Below are positions 7,752 through 15,446 of a DNA stretch of 25,514 nt, piece by piece (position 1 is the first letter of the stretch; every line of letters starts with the position of its first letter). The notes under the pieces were generated by a model, which saw nothing but the letters and a program-made list of their open reading frames with translations, was not told the origin of the DNA and did not search any database. The DNA is from Prevotellaceae bacterium (GTDB lineage: Bacteria > Bacteroidota > Bacteroidia > Bacteroidales > UBA932). The stretch spans positions 1 through 25,514 of the forward strand of contig JAITMY010000046.1 of NCBI GenBank assembly GCA_031290755.1, given 5' to 3'. A program made the translations under genes and the position numbers.

Positions 7752-9848
7752 CTAAAACTTGACTAACAGCTGAAGCTTCAGCTCGGTTTGGTAAGGGGCG
7801 GCTATCAGGGTGAGGCCTTCGCCAACGGTGGGGCGGTCGTAGTAGCGGGTGCGGGCGCAGCGCAGCCAGAGGTCTATGCGGGGCGTGGGCTGCCACTGGA
7901 GGTTGGCCACCCAGCGGGCGCCGCGCCCGTAGTAGGCGGGCACGGTGAAGGCGTAGAGCACGTCGCGCTCGTAGGCGTAGAGGCGCGAGGCGTAGCCGTC
8001 GGTGCTGAACAGGGCGTAGCGCAGGGAGGCAGTCAGGGGGAGGCGGGGGAGGGCGTAGGCGAGGTCTTGGAAGGCAAGGAGGCCACGCTCGGGCGGCTGC
8101 CCCTGCTTGCGGTAGGCGGAGGCTTCGAGGCGGGTTTCGCAGCTCAGGCCGTCGAGCAGGCGGTAGGCGATGCTGTAGCGGGCGGCGGCCTTTTCTACCG
8201 GCACGGTTATCTTTGTGGGGACGGCAGCCTCGGCGGCGGCGTTCTCCTCCTTGGCCTCGTAGCGCAGGCGGACGTACATGCGGCAGCTCTGGCGGGGGGT
8301 GTAGTCCACCTGTAGCAGGGCGTCGAAGCCGCTGGAGGGGGCGCTCACCCTGTACCGGAGCCACGGGAAGGAGAAGGCGTCGAAGCCCACGGTAATCTTC
8401 AGCTGGGGGAAGAGGAGGTTGGCGCCGAGGTAGAGGCCGCTCTCGTTGGCCACCTTGCCGCCCTCGGCGAAGGCGCTGGCGTAGTAGGCCTGATACTGAG
8501 GCTGGTAGTAGCGGTGGAGCAGCGAGAGCTGGAGGCGCGGGGCAACGCTGGCCATGCAGCCGTTGAGGACGGCGAGGCCACCGTTCTGGCTCAGGCCTAC
8601 CTCGCCGAAGGCGCGGAGCTGCCTGTAGAACCAGCGGTAGTCGGCGCTGAGGTTGGCGTTTTGGCTCCGCTGTAGCTCGAAGAGGCTGTAGGGCTGCACG
8701 TTTTTCTGGTACTCGCCCGCAAAGCGGTGCCACAGGCCGGTCAGCCCCAGCCGCAGGCGCTTGGCGCTGTAGGCTACGTTGGCGCCGGCCACCAGCTCGC
8801 CCACGGCGCCCTTGTCGGCCATGCTCTTGGGCGTGTTGTGCAGGCCGGTGGTTTGCAGGGTCGAGAAGCTGCCGGAGGAGTCCGCGCCGGCATCCACGTT
8901 TTTGTAGGAGATGAAGGCGGTGGCGGTGAGCGGCTTGGCGAGCCGGATGGTGGCGGCGGCGCCCCGAAAGAACATGTTCTCGTTGGCGCCGCTGTAGGCC
9001 ACGATGCCGCCGCCGCGGGCGGCCACGCCGAGGGCGTCGCTGGTTTTGCCGAAGGCGCCGCCCTGCCACAGCGCGAGGCCCTGCCCAAACTGGGCGTAGA
9101 AGTCGCCCACTACGAGCGTGCGCACCCGCCCGACGTTGCTTAGCTGCACGTGCCCGGAGTAGAAGTCGAAGCCAGCCTCGTTACCCCTTCGGCCAAAGGG
9201 TTCGCCGGCGTCCTTCTCTGCGGTCAGCCCCCAGCGGAGGTTGTCGCGGTAGGTGTAGCGGTAGCGGAGGTAGGTTGCCTGCGGGCTGCCGAGGTAGCGG
9301 GCGTTGGGCTTTTGCTGTAGCTCGTCGTCGCCGATAGGCGCGTAGCCCTGCTGCTCCTCAAGGGTTTGCTTGGCGCGTGCCAGCAGCTGGTGCTGCCCGC
9401 TGGTAAGCATACGGCGCAGCGAGGGCTGCTGGGCGTCCTTGTGTGGGCGCACCACCACGAAAGGCTCCAGCAGCGCCACCTGCTCGGGCGAGATGCCGTG
9501 CACGTATTGCAGCTCGTAGAGGGTTTTCATTTCGCCCTGCTGCGCCACGTACTCAAGGATGCTGGCCGCCTGAAACTCGTTGAGCACGCGCAGCTGTAGC
9601 AGCTCGGCTTCGGTGGCGGCGTTGAGGTTGAGCGGGCTGGCGGCGTAGCGCATCAGGGTTTCGTGCACCGTTTCCATAGTCAGGTCGGCATCCTCCAGCG
9701 TGGCCATTTTCTCCATAATCTGCTCAATGGCCTCCGGCGGGCTTAGGGCTGCCACGGGCAGCGCCGTCAGGGCGACCACGGCGGCGAGCAGGCAGGCGCG
9801 GAGGAGCCTCGCCGCTGCGCCGCGCCGGTGGGTGGGTAGGGTGCGCAT
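7752..9848 (-). CDS. Outer-membrane beta-barrel protein with N-terminal helix-hairpin-helix (ComEA-like) domain
   Basis: About 698 residues, exported. After a basic, hydrophobic signal segment (ACLLAAVVALTALPVAAL) comes a helical part. Next are two helix-hairpin-helix-like units (NLNAATEAELLQLRVLNEFQ and TLYELQYVHGISPEQV, roughly residues 70-135), the fold used by ComEA to bind DNA. The remaining ~550 residues are alternating beta-strands rich in Y, G and R that end in LKLQLLVKF, a typical outer-membrane-barrel terminus. The family is widespread in Bacteroidota and of unknown function. The start ATG (9846-9848) overlaps the TGA of the upstream gene as TGATG; a GTG codon 3 bp earlier is an alternative. 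It is last in the operon after dprA and the PorV/PorQ-like gene. Confidence 0.85.
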   Translation of the reverse strand: MRTLPTHRRGAAARLLRACLLAAVVALTALPVAALSPPEAIEQIMEKMATLEDADLTMETVHETLMRYAASPLNLNAATEAELLQLRVLNEFQAASILEYVAQQGEMKTLYELQYVHGISPEQVALLEPFVVVRPHKDAQQPSLRRMLTSGQHQLLARAKQTLEEQQGYAPIGDDELQQKPNARYLGSPQATYLRYRYTYRDNLRWGLTAEKDAGEPFGRRGNEAGFDFYSGHVQLSNVGRVRTLVVGDFYAQFGQGLALWQGGAFGKTSDALGVAARGGGIVAYSGANENMFFRGAAATIRLAKPLTATAFISYKNVDAGADSSGSFSTLQTTGLHNTPKSMADKGAVGELVAGANVAYSAKRLRLGLTGLWHRFAGEYQKNVQPYSLFELQRSQNANLSADYRWFYRQLRAFGEVGLSQNGGLAVLNGCMASVAPRLQLSLLHRYYQPQYQAYYASAFAEGGKVANESGLYLGANLLFPQLKITVGFDAFSFPWLRYRVSAPSSGFDALLQVDYTPRQSCRMYVRLRYEAKEENAAAEAAVPTKITVPVEKAAARYSIAYRLLDGLSCETRLEASAYRKQGQPPERGLLAFQDLAYALPRLPLTASLRYALFSTDGYASRLYAYERDVLYAFTVPAYYGRGARWVANLQWQPTPRIDLWLRCARTRYYDRPTVGEGLTLIAAPYQTELKLQLLVKF

Positions 9849-10708
9849 CACGGGGGCGTGGGTTTACTTTTCGGCGGGAAGCAGTAGCTGAGCGACAGCT
9901 GCGGCGAGTAGCCCAGCGCCTCGTGCCGCGAGAAGGCCATGTCAATGCGCAGCCTGCGGTAGGTGTAGCCAAATCCCGCGTAGATCTCCACCGGCTTGAG
10001 CTGCACCCCCAGCCGCACGGCGAGCACCTTGGCCACGAGCACCTCCACGCCTGCGCTGGCCTGCGCAGCCTGCGTGGAGCTTATCTTTGCCGCGAGAAAA
10101 ATTCCCACGTGGGGGGCAGCGTGGTAGCCCATGCCCACGTCGAACGCCACGGGCAGGCGCTCAAGGTAGGCATCGCTGAAGTAGCGGGCGCTGGTGAGGT
10201 TGAAGACATGGGCGCCCACCCAGAGGTTGTCCAGCGGCTCGGCCAGCAGGCCTGCCTCGCCGGTGAGGGCGTAGGTGCTGCCGTAGCCCGCCACCTGCAC
10301 GAGGTGGTAGTTGAGCTGCGCCCCCACCGCCATGCGCGGCGACAGGCGCTTGCCCACCGCCGCGCCCACCCGCGTTTCGCGGTACAGGGAGTAGCCGAAC
10401 GAGCACACGCTGAGGCCCAGCACCCCCACCACGGGGATGGGCGTGGCAAAGGCCGCCGCGCTAAGCCCCAGCTCCTCCGAGAAGTACCGGTTTTCGTAGT
10501 GCAGCGCGGCCTCCGGCGCGGCCAGAAACCCCAGCGCCGCTTGGTTGTTGTACACCGCGAAAACATCGGCGTTCACCACGCCGGCGTTGCCCAGGGCCGC
10601 CGCGCGGCTCCCCACGGGGAGCACGTTCACGTCGGCGAGGCAGGGCGCCACCGCTAAGCAGGCGCCGAGCAGGCAGGCGAGCTTCGCTATCAGGCTCCGG
10701 GTGACCAT
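9848..10708 (-). CDS. PorV/PorQ-like outer-membrane protein
   Basis: A 286-residue exported protein. A signal peptide (SLIAKLACLLGACLAVAPCLA) leads into NVLPVGSRAAALGNAGVV...AVYNNQAALGFL. This is the opening pattern of the PorV/PorQ and FadL-like barrel families: a small glycine/alanine 'lid' followed by an N-x-A-x-L strand. The rest is amphipathic beta-strands ending LSLSYCF, followed by a short proline/lysine tail. PorV and PorQ act in type IX secretion, but no other type IX gene is here, so I give only the family likeness. I chose the ATG at 10706-10708 because upstream in-frame starts would overlap dprA and put non-signal sequence in front. It is 14 bp downstream of dprA and overlaps the HhH gene start. 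Confidence 0.75.
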   Translation of the reverse strand: MVTRSLIAKLACLLGACLAVAPCLADVNVLPVGSRAAALGNAGVVNADVFAVYNNQAALGFLAAPEAALHYENRYFSEELGLSAAAFATPIPVVGVLGLSVCSFGYSLYRETRVGAAVGKRLSPRMAVGAQLNYHLVQVAGYGSTYALTGEAGLLAEPLDNLWVGAHVFNLTSARYFSDAYLERLPVAFDVGMGYHAAPHVGIFLAAKISSTQAAQASAGVEVLVAKVLAVRLGVQLKPVEIYAGFGYTYRRLRIDMAFSRHEALGYSPQLSLSYCFPPKSKPTPP

Positions 10709-10722
10709 AGGTGTACTTGCTT

Positions 10723-11841
10723 TTAAATTCTCACAAACATTTTTCCGGGCAGCGCTTTCACCAAGCCGCTGAACTCCATGTTGAGCAGCGCCGACGAGGC
10801 CTGCGACATGGACAGCCCCACGCTGCGGCAAATCACGTCAACGCTTTGCGCCTCGGCGGAGGCGGATAAAAAGGTCAGCAGCTGCTGCTCGGCCTCCGAA
10901 AGGTTTTCGGGGAAGATGGGCAGCTGCACGGCGGCGGGCTTCCGCTTCACGTCCCAGCTGAGGGTGCAGGCCACGTCCGTCGCGCCTTCAATGAGCGAGG
11001 CCTTGTTGCTCTTAATGAGCTGTAGGCAGCCCTCCGAGGCCTTGTCGCCCACGCGACCGGGGATGGCCATCACCTCGCGGGAGTACTCGAAGGCCATGCC
11101 TGCGGTAGTGAGCGACCCGCCTTTTGCCGCCGACTCCACCACGATGGTGGCATCGGCCATGCCGGCCACGATGCGGTTGCGCTGCACGAAGTTCGCCGGG
11201 TCTATCTTGCACTTTGAGGTAAATTCGCTGAGCAGGGCGCCGCCGTGCTGTAGCATCTCGTGGGCAACGCTGGCGTGCTGCTGGGGGTAGAGCGTGTCCA
11301 AGCCGTGCCCCAACACCGCCACCGTGGGCAGGCCGTTTTTCAGCGCGGCGCGGTGCGCACAAACGTCAATGCCAAACGCCAAGCCGCTCACCACAAGGGG
11401 GTTGTAGCCCTGCCCGGCCACCTCGTGCAGCAAGCTTTCGCATTGCTGCTTGCCGTAGGGGGTGGCGTTGCGCGTACCCACGATGCTCAGCACCTTTGCA
11501 GGGTTGAGGTCGGTGGCGCCCTTGACGTACAGCACCAGCGGGCCGTCGTCGCAGCTGCGCAGGCGCGTGGGGTAGTCCTTGTCGAGGTAAAACAGCGCCC
11601 GTATGCCGTTTTGCTCCACGAACGCCAGCTCTTCCTCGGCGCGGCGCAGCACGCTGGAGGTGGAGATGGCCTGCGCCGTAACCTGCCCGATGCTGGGGAT
11701 TTTTTGCAGCCGCAGCTTGTCCGAGCCGAGCGCAGCCCGTGCGCTGCCGCAGTAGGCAATTAACTTTTTTGCCGTGATGCTCCCCACGCCCGGAATGAGC
11801 GTGAGGGCAATCTGGTATAAAAGTTCCTCGCTCTCTGCCAC
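10723..11841 (-). CDS. dprA: DNA-processing protein DprA
   Basis: DprA binds incoming single-stranded DNA during natural transformation and loads RecA on it. The 372-residue sequence has an N-terminal helix-hairpin-helix/SAM-like part (ALTLIPGVGSITAKKLI). Next comes the Rossmann-fold core with SIVGTRNATPYGK, VVSGLAFGIDVCAHRAAL, VAVLGHGLDTLYP, FVQRNRIVAGMADATIVVESAAKGGSLTTA and MAIPGRVGDKASEGCLQLIK. The end is a winged-helix DML1-like domain (about residues 305-372). The start is GTG at 11839-11841, which fits the family N-terminus (ESEELLYQIALTLIPG). It lies 11 bp after metK and 14 bp before the PorV/PorQ-like gene, so it is probably co-transcribed with both. Confidence 0.96.
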   Translation of the reverse strand: MAESEELLYQIALTLIPGVGSITAKKLIAYCGSARAALGSDKLRLQKIPSIGQVTAQAISTSSVLRRAEEELAFVEQNGIRALFYLDKDYPTRLRSCDDGPLVLYVKGATDLNPAKVLSIVGTRNATPYGKQQCESLLHEVAGQGYNPLVVSGLAFGIDVCAHRAALKNGLPTVAVLGHGLDTLYPQQHASVAHEMLQHGGALLSEFTSKCKIDPANFVQRNRIVAGMADATIVVESAAKGGSLTTAGMAFEYSREVMAIPGRVGDKASEGCLQLIKSNKASLIEGATDVACTLSWDVKRKPAAVQLPIFPENLSEAEQQLLTFLSASAEAQSVDVICRSVGLSMSQASSALLNMEFSGLVKALPGKMFVRI

Positions 11842-11852
11842 GCTACGTTACG

Positions 11853-13103
11853 CTACAATTTGAACTCCTTTTTTATGGCGCTCACAAAGTCCAGCTTCTC
11901 CCACGTGAAGAACTCGACCTCCTTGGCCTGCTTTTTGCCGTCGATTTGCAGCTCCACCTTTTTCTTAAACGGTGCGCGGCCAAAGTGCCCGTAGGAGGCG
12001 GTGGCCTCAAAAATCGGGTTGAGCAGCGACAGGCGCTGCACAATGGCGTAGGGGCGCAGGTCGAACAGCTTCTCTATCTTTGCGGCGATTTCGCCATCGC
12101 TCAGCTTCACCTTGGCGGTGCCGTAGGTGTTTACGTAAACGCCCACCGGCTTGGCCACGCCAATGGCGTAGGCCACCTGCACGAGCACCTGCTCTGCGAC
12201 TTTGGCCGCCACCAAGTTTTTGGCAATGTGCCGGGCTGCGTAGGCTGCCGAGCGGTCAACCTTGCTGCTGTCCTTGCCCGAAAACGCGCCGCCGCCGTGG
12301 GCGCCCCAGCCGCCGTAGGTGTCCACGATAATCTTGCGGCCTGTAAGCCCCGTGTCGCCGTGCGGCCCGCCGATAACGAACTTGCCCGTGGGGTTCACGT
12401 GCAGGATAAGCTTCTTGTCGAACAGCTTGGCCACGCCCGCGCCCAGCTTCTTGACGGTGCGCGGAATGAGGATGCTCTCCACGTCCTCCTTGATTTTTTT
12501 GAGCATCGCCGCATCCTTGTCAAACTCGTCGTGCTGCGTAGAAATCACGACGGTGTGCACGCGCTGCGGCTTGCTGTTTTCGCCGTACTCAACGGTAACT
12601 TGGCTTTTGCTGTCCGGGCGGAGGTACTTCATCACCTTACCCTCGCGGCGGATGGCGGCCAGCTCCACGAGCAGCTCGTGCGCAATGGTGAGCGAAAGGG
12701 GCATCAGCTCCTTCGTCTCGTTGCAGGCGTAGCCAAACATGATGCCCTGGTCGCCGGCGCCCTGCTCCTCGGCCTTGCGCCGCACCACGCCGCGGTTGAT
12801 GTCCGGCGACTGCGCGTGGATGGCGGAGATCACGCCGCACGACTTGCTCTCGAACATGTACTCGCCCTTGTTGTAGCCAATGCGCTCAATCACGCGGCGA
12901 GCCGTTTCCTGCACGTCCACGTAGGCGGTGGTGTTCACCTCCCCGCTCAGCACGCAGAGGCCGGTGGTAACAAGCGTTTCGCACGCCACCTTCGACGCCG
13001 GGTCTTGACTTAGGAATGCGTCAACAAGCGCATCCGAAATTTGGTCGGCAACCTTGTCCGGGTGCCCTTCAGAGACAGACTCTGATGTGAAAAAGTAAGC
13101 CAT
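11853..13103 (-). CDS. metK: S-adenosylmethionine synthase MetK
   Basis: MetK makes S-adenosylmethionine from methionine and ATP. The 416-residue protein has all family landmarks: SEGHPDKVADQISDALVDA (residues 11-29) with the ATP-contacting histidine, GAGDQGIMFGYA, and the long GGPHGDTGLTGRK...DTYGGWGAHGGGAFSGKD block that binds substrate, Mg and K. The C-terminal EFFTWEKLD is typical of the Bacteroidota form. It is the first gene of the probable metK-dprA-OMP-HhH operon. Its 5' leader carries a SAM-II type riboswitch (13188-13243), so the product likely feeds back on its own expression. Confidence 0.98.
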   Translation of the reverse strand: MAYFFTSESVSEGHPDKVADQISDALVDAFLSQDPASKVACETLVTTGLCVLSGEVNTTAYVDVQETARRVIERIGYNKGEYMFESKSCGVISAIHAQSPDINRGVVRRKAEEQGAGDQGIMFGYACNETKELMPLSLTIAHELLVELAAIRREGKVMKYLRPDSKSQVTVEYGENSKPQRVHTVVISTQHDEFDKDAAMLKKIKEDVESILIPRTVKKLGAGVAKLFDKKLILHVNPTGKFVIGGPHGDTGLTGRKIIVDTYGGWGAHGGGAFSGKDSSKVDRSAAYAARHIAKNLVAAKVAEQVLVQVAYAIGVAKPVGVYVNTYGTAKVKLSDGEIAAKIEKLFDLRPYAIVQRLSLLNPIFEATASYGHFGRAPFKKKVELQIDGKKQAKEVEFFTWEKLDFVSAIKKEFKL

Positions 13104-13187
13104 AATTTTTTTAGCTATACGTTAAACCATAAACACACTTGCTGTTCCACAGCGTGAATAGATTTGGAAGATACTCGCAAAGAAAGG

Positions 13188-13243
13188 TCTGCGGGTTTAG
13201 CATTTTTTTTCGTGGTTGCAATCGGCCAAATCTGTCCACCTGA
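13188..13243 (-). ncRNA. SAM-II (SAM-alpha) riboswitch in the metK leader
   Basis: On the minus strand, a P1 stem GTGG/CCAC (13236-13240 region with 13211-13215) encloses GATTTGGCCGATTGCAA. This matches the conserved SAM-II loop (GAUUU..CCG.AUUGCAA). It is followed by an A-rich linker and ATGCTAAACCC (13193-13203), matching the conserved 3' GCUAAA. In the family, the 3' segment pairs back into the loop as a pseudoknot when SAM binds. The element starts about 10-15 nt after the predicted transcription start, and its 3' end lies about 85 nt before the metK ATG. I matched the consensus from memory and did not run a covariance model. Confidence 0.78.
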
Positions 13244-13255
13244 TAAAACTGGGAG

Positions 13256-13263
13256 CGAAGGTA
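13256..13263 (-). promoter_or_regulatory. -7 box of the metK promoter
   Basis: TACCTTCG on the minus strand, one base from the TAnnTTTG consensus, sits just ahead of the riboswitch. The -33 region is not convincing. Predicted transcription starts near 13250. Confidence 0.5.
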
Positions 13264-13372
13264 GCAGTTTTTCGACATGCTATAGCTGTTTTATAGTTAA
13301 AAAACGTAAAGCAGCAGCATTTATTTTTGGGGCACCACACACCTATTAGCAGCGGCGTAGGGAGCGCAAGGC

Positions 13373-13409
13373 AAAAAAAGAACTCCCACAAGGTAGGAGT
13401 TCTTTTTTA
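13373..13409. terminator. Strong bidirectional terminator
   Basis: GAACTCC (13380-13386) pairs with GGAGTTC (13396-13402) and is flanked by A7 on the left and T6 on the right. It lies 28 bp after the stop of the Cys/Lys-rich lipoprotein gene (minus strand) and insulates it from the metK operon. Confidence 0.9.
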
Positions 13410-13436
13410 CGAGGGGATCATCCCTTTTTGCGTGGC

Positions 13437-13952
13437 CTACTTTGCGTGGCAATCGGCGGCAGCGGCGCTGTCCTTCTTGCAGCTTGTGCTGTCCTTCTTG
13501 CAGCAACCCTTGCCTTCGTCCTTCTTGCAGCAGCCCTTGCCGTCCTTTTTGCAGCACTCGGCCTTTTTAATGCACTTGGCAGAAACGATGTACTTCTCGG
13601 CCACAAACGCTATTGTGGTAACGCTGTCCACCTGCACCGAATCCGTAAAGCTACCCTCTACCACGGTGCCCACGATGCTAACAGGCTTGCCGCACATGCT
13701 GGGGCATACCTTTGCTGAGTCCACGGCCTGCACCAGAATGTACTTGGTAGAGTCGCTACCAAACACGGCGATGTGCCCTTGCTCAACGTTAGTAACACAT
13801 GCCTTTCCGGTAAAGGTTACCTCCTTACCTACAAACTCTGCGGGATTGCCAATGAGCTTATCCACGCACACGCTGCTGTCCTTTTTCCCACAGCAACAAG
13901 CAGCCACAACCATCATCATCGCTGCGAACGAAACAAATACAAGTTTTTTCAT
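13437..13952 (-). CDS. Lipoprotein with Cys/Lys-rich repeat tail
   Basis: A 171-residue predicted lipoprotein. The signal peptide MKKLVFVSFAAMMMVVAAC ends in a lipobox (VAAC), followed directly by more cysteines (CCG). Residues about 25-125 look like a small beta-rich (OB-like) domain, with NPAEFVGKEVTFTGKACVTN, KYILVQA and KPVSIVGTVVEG, and the phrase 'VCPSMCGK' may be a metal-binding pair. The C-terminus has a repeated pattern CCKKD(G/E)..GK, then further CKKDS and DCHAK. This places about ten cysteines in the last 50 residues, which suggests metal binding or a disulfide-rich tail. I chose the ATG at 13950-13952, which gives a clean signal peptide. A TACCTTTG box lies about 50 bp upstream and a strong terminator follows. 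I do not recognise a named family. Confidence 0.8.
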   Translation of the reverse strand: MKKLVFVSFAAMMMVVAACCCGKKDSSVCVDKLIGNPAEFVGKEVTFTGKACVTNVEQGHIAVFGSDSTKYILVQAVDSAKVCPSMCGKPVSIVGTVVEGSFTDSVQVDSVTTIAFVAEKYIVSAKCIKKAECCKKDGKGCCKKDEGKGCCKKDSTSCKKDSAAAADCHAK

Positions 13953-14402
13953 CTGTTTTTTCTTGAAAACTAATTTATTAATTATGAATTTTAAATCAGC
14001 GGCAAAGGTACACAAATTTTTGCTGCAAATTTACCTTTAACTGAATTTAGTAGTGGCCGCATCAGCGAAAGGCAGCGAGTTGGTTAGTAATACTAACCAG
14101 TTGAAAATGCTTGCCGAAGTAGCGGCCACCGATATTTCCCATTGAGCGACAACCTGCCAGCTTCAACGAAAGCGCTTGAGGTGGTAAAAGAGGGCGCGGA
14201 AGTTGCCCGCCTACAAATAGAGAAAAGCGCCGGTAAACTGTCTGTTGCGCCACGTGCGCACGTAGCTTTCGGTTGGGGGCAATAAAAAAACGTGGGAGTA
14301 CTTTTTGCCTCTGAGGTCGTAGGAAACCATGCCACAAATAAGTAAGCCCACGTCAAAAGCTGCCTTGCGGCAGCAAAGGTAGCACTATTTTCTTAGTTTA
14401 CT
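13953..14402. other. 450-bp stretch with no convincing gene; possible decayed gene
   Basis: Besides the lipoprotein promoter it holds an 8-bp hairpin (TGGTTAGT/ACTAACCA, 14081-14099) and a GCTGCC/GGCAGC hairpin (14359-14374). A minus-strand TACCTTTG box is at 14374-14381. From that box a 39-codon frame starting at ATG 14330 (MVSYDLRGKKYSHVFLLPP..., stop at 14211) reads plausibly. Beyond its stop, coding-like pieces appear in other frames (for example GNIGGRYFGKHFQLVSITNQ near 14045-14130). This looks like a degraded gene, but I do not recognise its family. Confidence 0.35.
14003..14010 (-). promoter_or_regulatory. -7 box for the Cys/Lys-rich lipoprotein gene
   Basis: TACCTTTG on the minus strand, a full consensus match, predicts transcription starting near 13996, about 44 nt before the ATG. 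The nearest TTTG (14026-14029) is only 15 nt upstream, shorter than usual. Confidence 0.5.
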
Positions 14403-15341
14403 TCACCTCCTATATTTTCCATCCTCGCTGCTGGCCATCATTTTGCGGTAGCTGGCGTAGCGGGCTTCGCTGATGCTGCCGCCCCGCACGGCGCTGCGCA
14501 CGGCGCACCCCGGCTCCCGAACGTGGGTGCAGCCGTTGAACCTACAGCGGCTGGAGGCCGCAAATATCTCCCTAAAGTAGTGCGACAGCTCCTGCGGCCT
14601 GATGTCCACCAAGCCAAAGCCCTTGATGCCGGGGGTGTCGATGAGGTAGGTGTCTTTGGCCACCTCTACCATTTCGGAAAGTGCGGTGGTGTGCTTGCCC
14701 CGGTTGTGGTAGCCCGATATTTCGCCCACGCGCAGGCCGGGCTGCGGGCTTAGCGCGTTGATGATGCTCGATTTGCCCACGCCCGAAATCCCCGAAAGCA
14801 GCGTTACCTTATTCAGCAGCAGCTGTAGCAGCCTGTCCATGTCGCCCTTGGCGGCGGTGGCCGAGGTTTTGAGCACCGCGTAGCCAATGGCGCTGTAGGT
14901 GTCCTCCATGCGTAGCGCCATGTCCATGCGCCGCTCGTCGTACAGGTCTATTTTGTTGATGAGCAGCGTAGCCGGAATGCTGTACGCCTCGGCGGAGGCC
15001 AGAAAGCGGTCGATGAACTCAAGGCTGGTGGGCGGGGCGTCCACCGTAACCACCAAAAATGTCTGGTCGATGTTGGCCGCAATGACGTGCGCCTCCTTCG
15101 ACAGGTTCGCGGCGCGGCGGATAATGTAGTTGCGGCGCGGCGCCAGCGCGGTTATCACCGGCGTGTCGCCAAGCTCGTAGGTTACCATGTCCCCCACGGT
15201 TAGCGGGTTGGTGGTGCGCACGTCCCGGAGCCTCAGCTTGCCGCGTACTTTGCACTCGCGCCGCGCTCCGGACGCCGCGTCCCGCACCGTGTAGCTGCTG
15301 CCGGCAGCTTTTACCACTATCCCTGTGCTCATGTTGCCCAT
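14403..15341 (-). CDS. rsgA: Ribosome small-subunit-dependent GTPase RsgA
   Basis: RsgA is a late 30S-assembly GTPase. The 312-residue protein has the family's circularly permuted G-domain: NKID (G4, residues 129-132) comes before GISGVGKSS (G1, 184-192) and DTPGIKGF (G3, 235-242). The N-terminal part is the OB-fold. The C-terminal zinc knuckle is C266, C271, H273 and C279 (CRFNGCTHVREPGC). Length and order are normal. It is divergent from the exodeoxyribonuclease III gene and has its own promoter with a full consensus match. Confidence 0.97.
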   Translation of the reverse strand: MGNMSTGIVVKAAGSSYTVRDAASGARRECKVRGKLRLRDVRTTNPLTVGDMVTYELGDTPVITALAPRRNYIIRRAANLSKEAHVIAANIDQTFLVVTVDAPPTSLEFIDRFLASAEAYSIPATLLINKIDLYDERRMDMALRMEDTYSAIGYAVLKTSATAAKGDMDRLLQLLLNKVTLLSGISGVGKSSIINALSPQPGLRVGEISGYHNRGKHTTALSEMVEVAKDTYLIDTPGIKGFGLVDIRPQELSHYFREIFAASSRCRFNGCTHVREPGCAVRSAVRGGSISEARYASYRKMMASSEDGKYRR

Positions 15342-15379
15342 AATTTTATACCTTTACGCTGCGAAAGGGGCAGCGCCGG

Positions 15380-15410
15380 CAAAGGTAGCGGAAATGCCCC
15401 AGATTTGCAA
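15380..15410 (-). promoter_or_regulatory. Promoter of rsgA
   Basis: On the minus strand TTG (15408-15410), a 20-nt spacer and TACCTTTG (15380-15387) match the -33/-7 consensus exactly. Predicted transcription starts about 30 nt before the rsgA ATG. Confidence 0.75.
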
Positions 15411-15446
15411 CTGTAACACAGATAAAACAACGTAATTATTCATGCT

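Noticed and set aside
9848..10831. Upstream start for the PorV/PorQ-like protein
   Set aside because: It would overlap dprA and place a non-signal segment before the signal peptide.
14062..14337. 91-residue minus-strand frame in the rsgA-lipoprotein gap
   Set aside because: No recognised family or start context; it looks like part of a decayed region rather than an intact gene.
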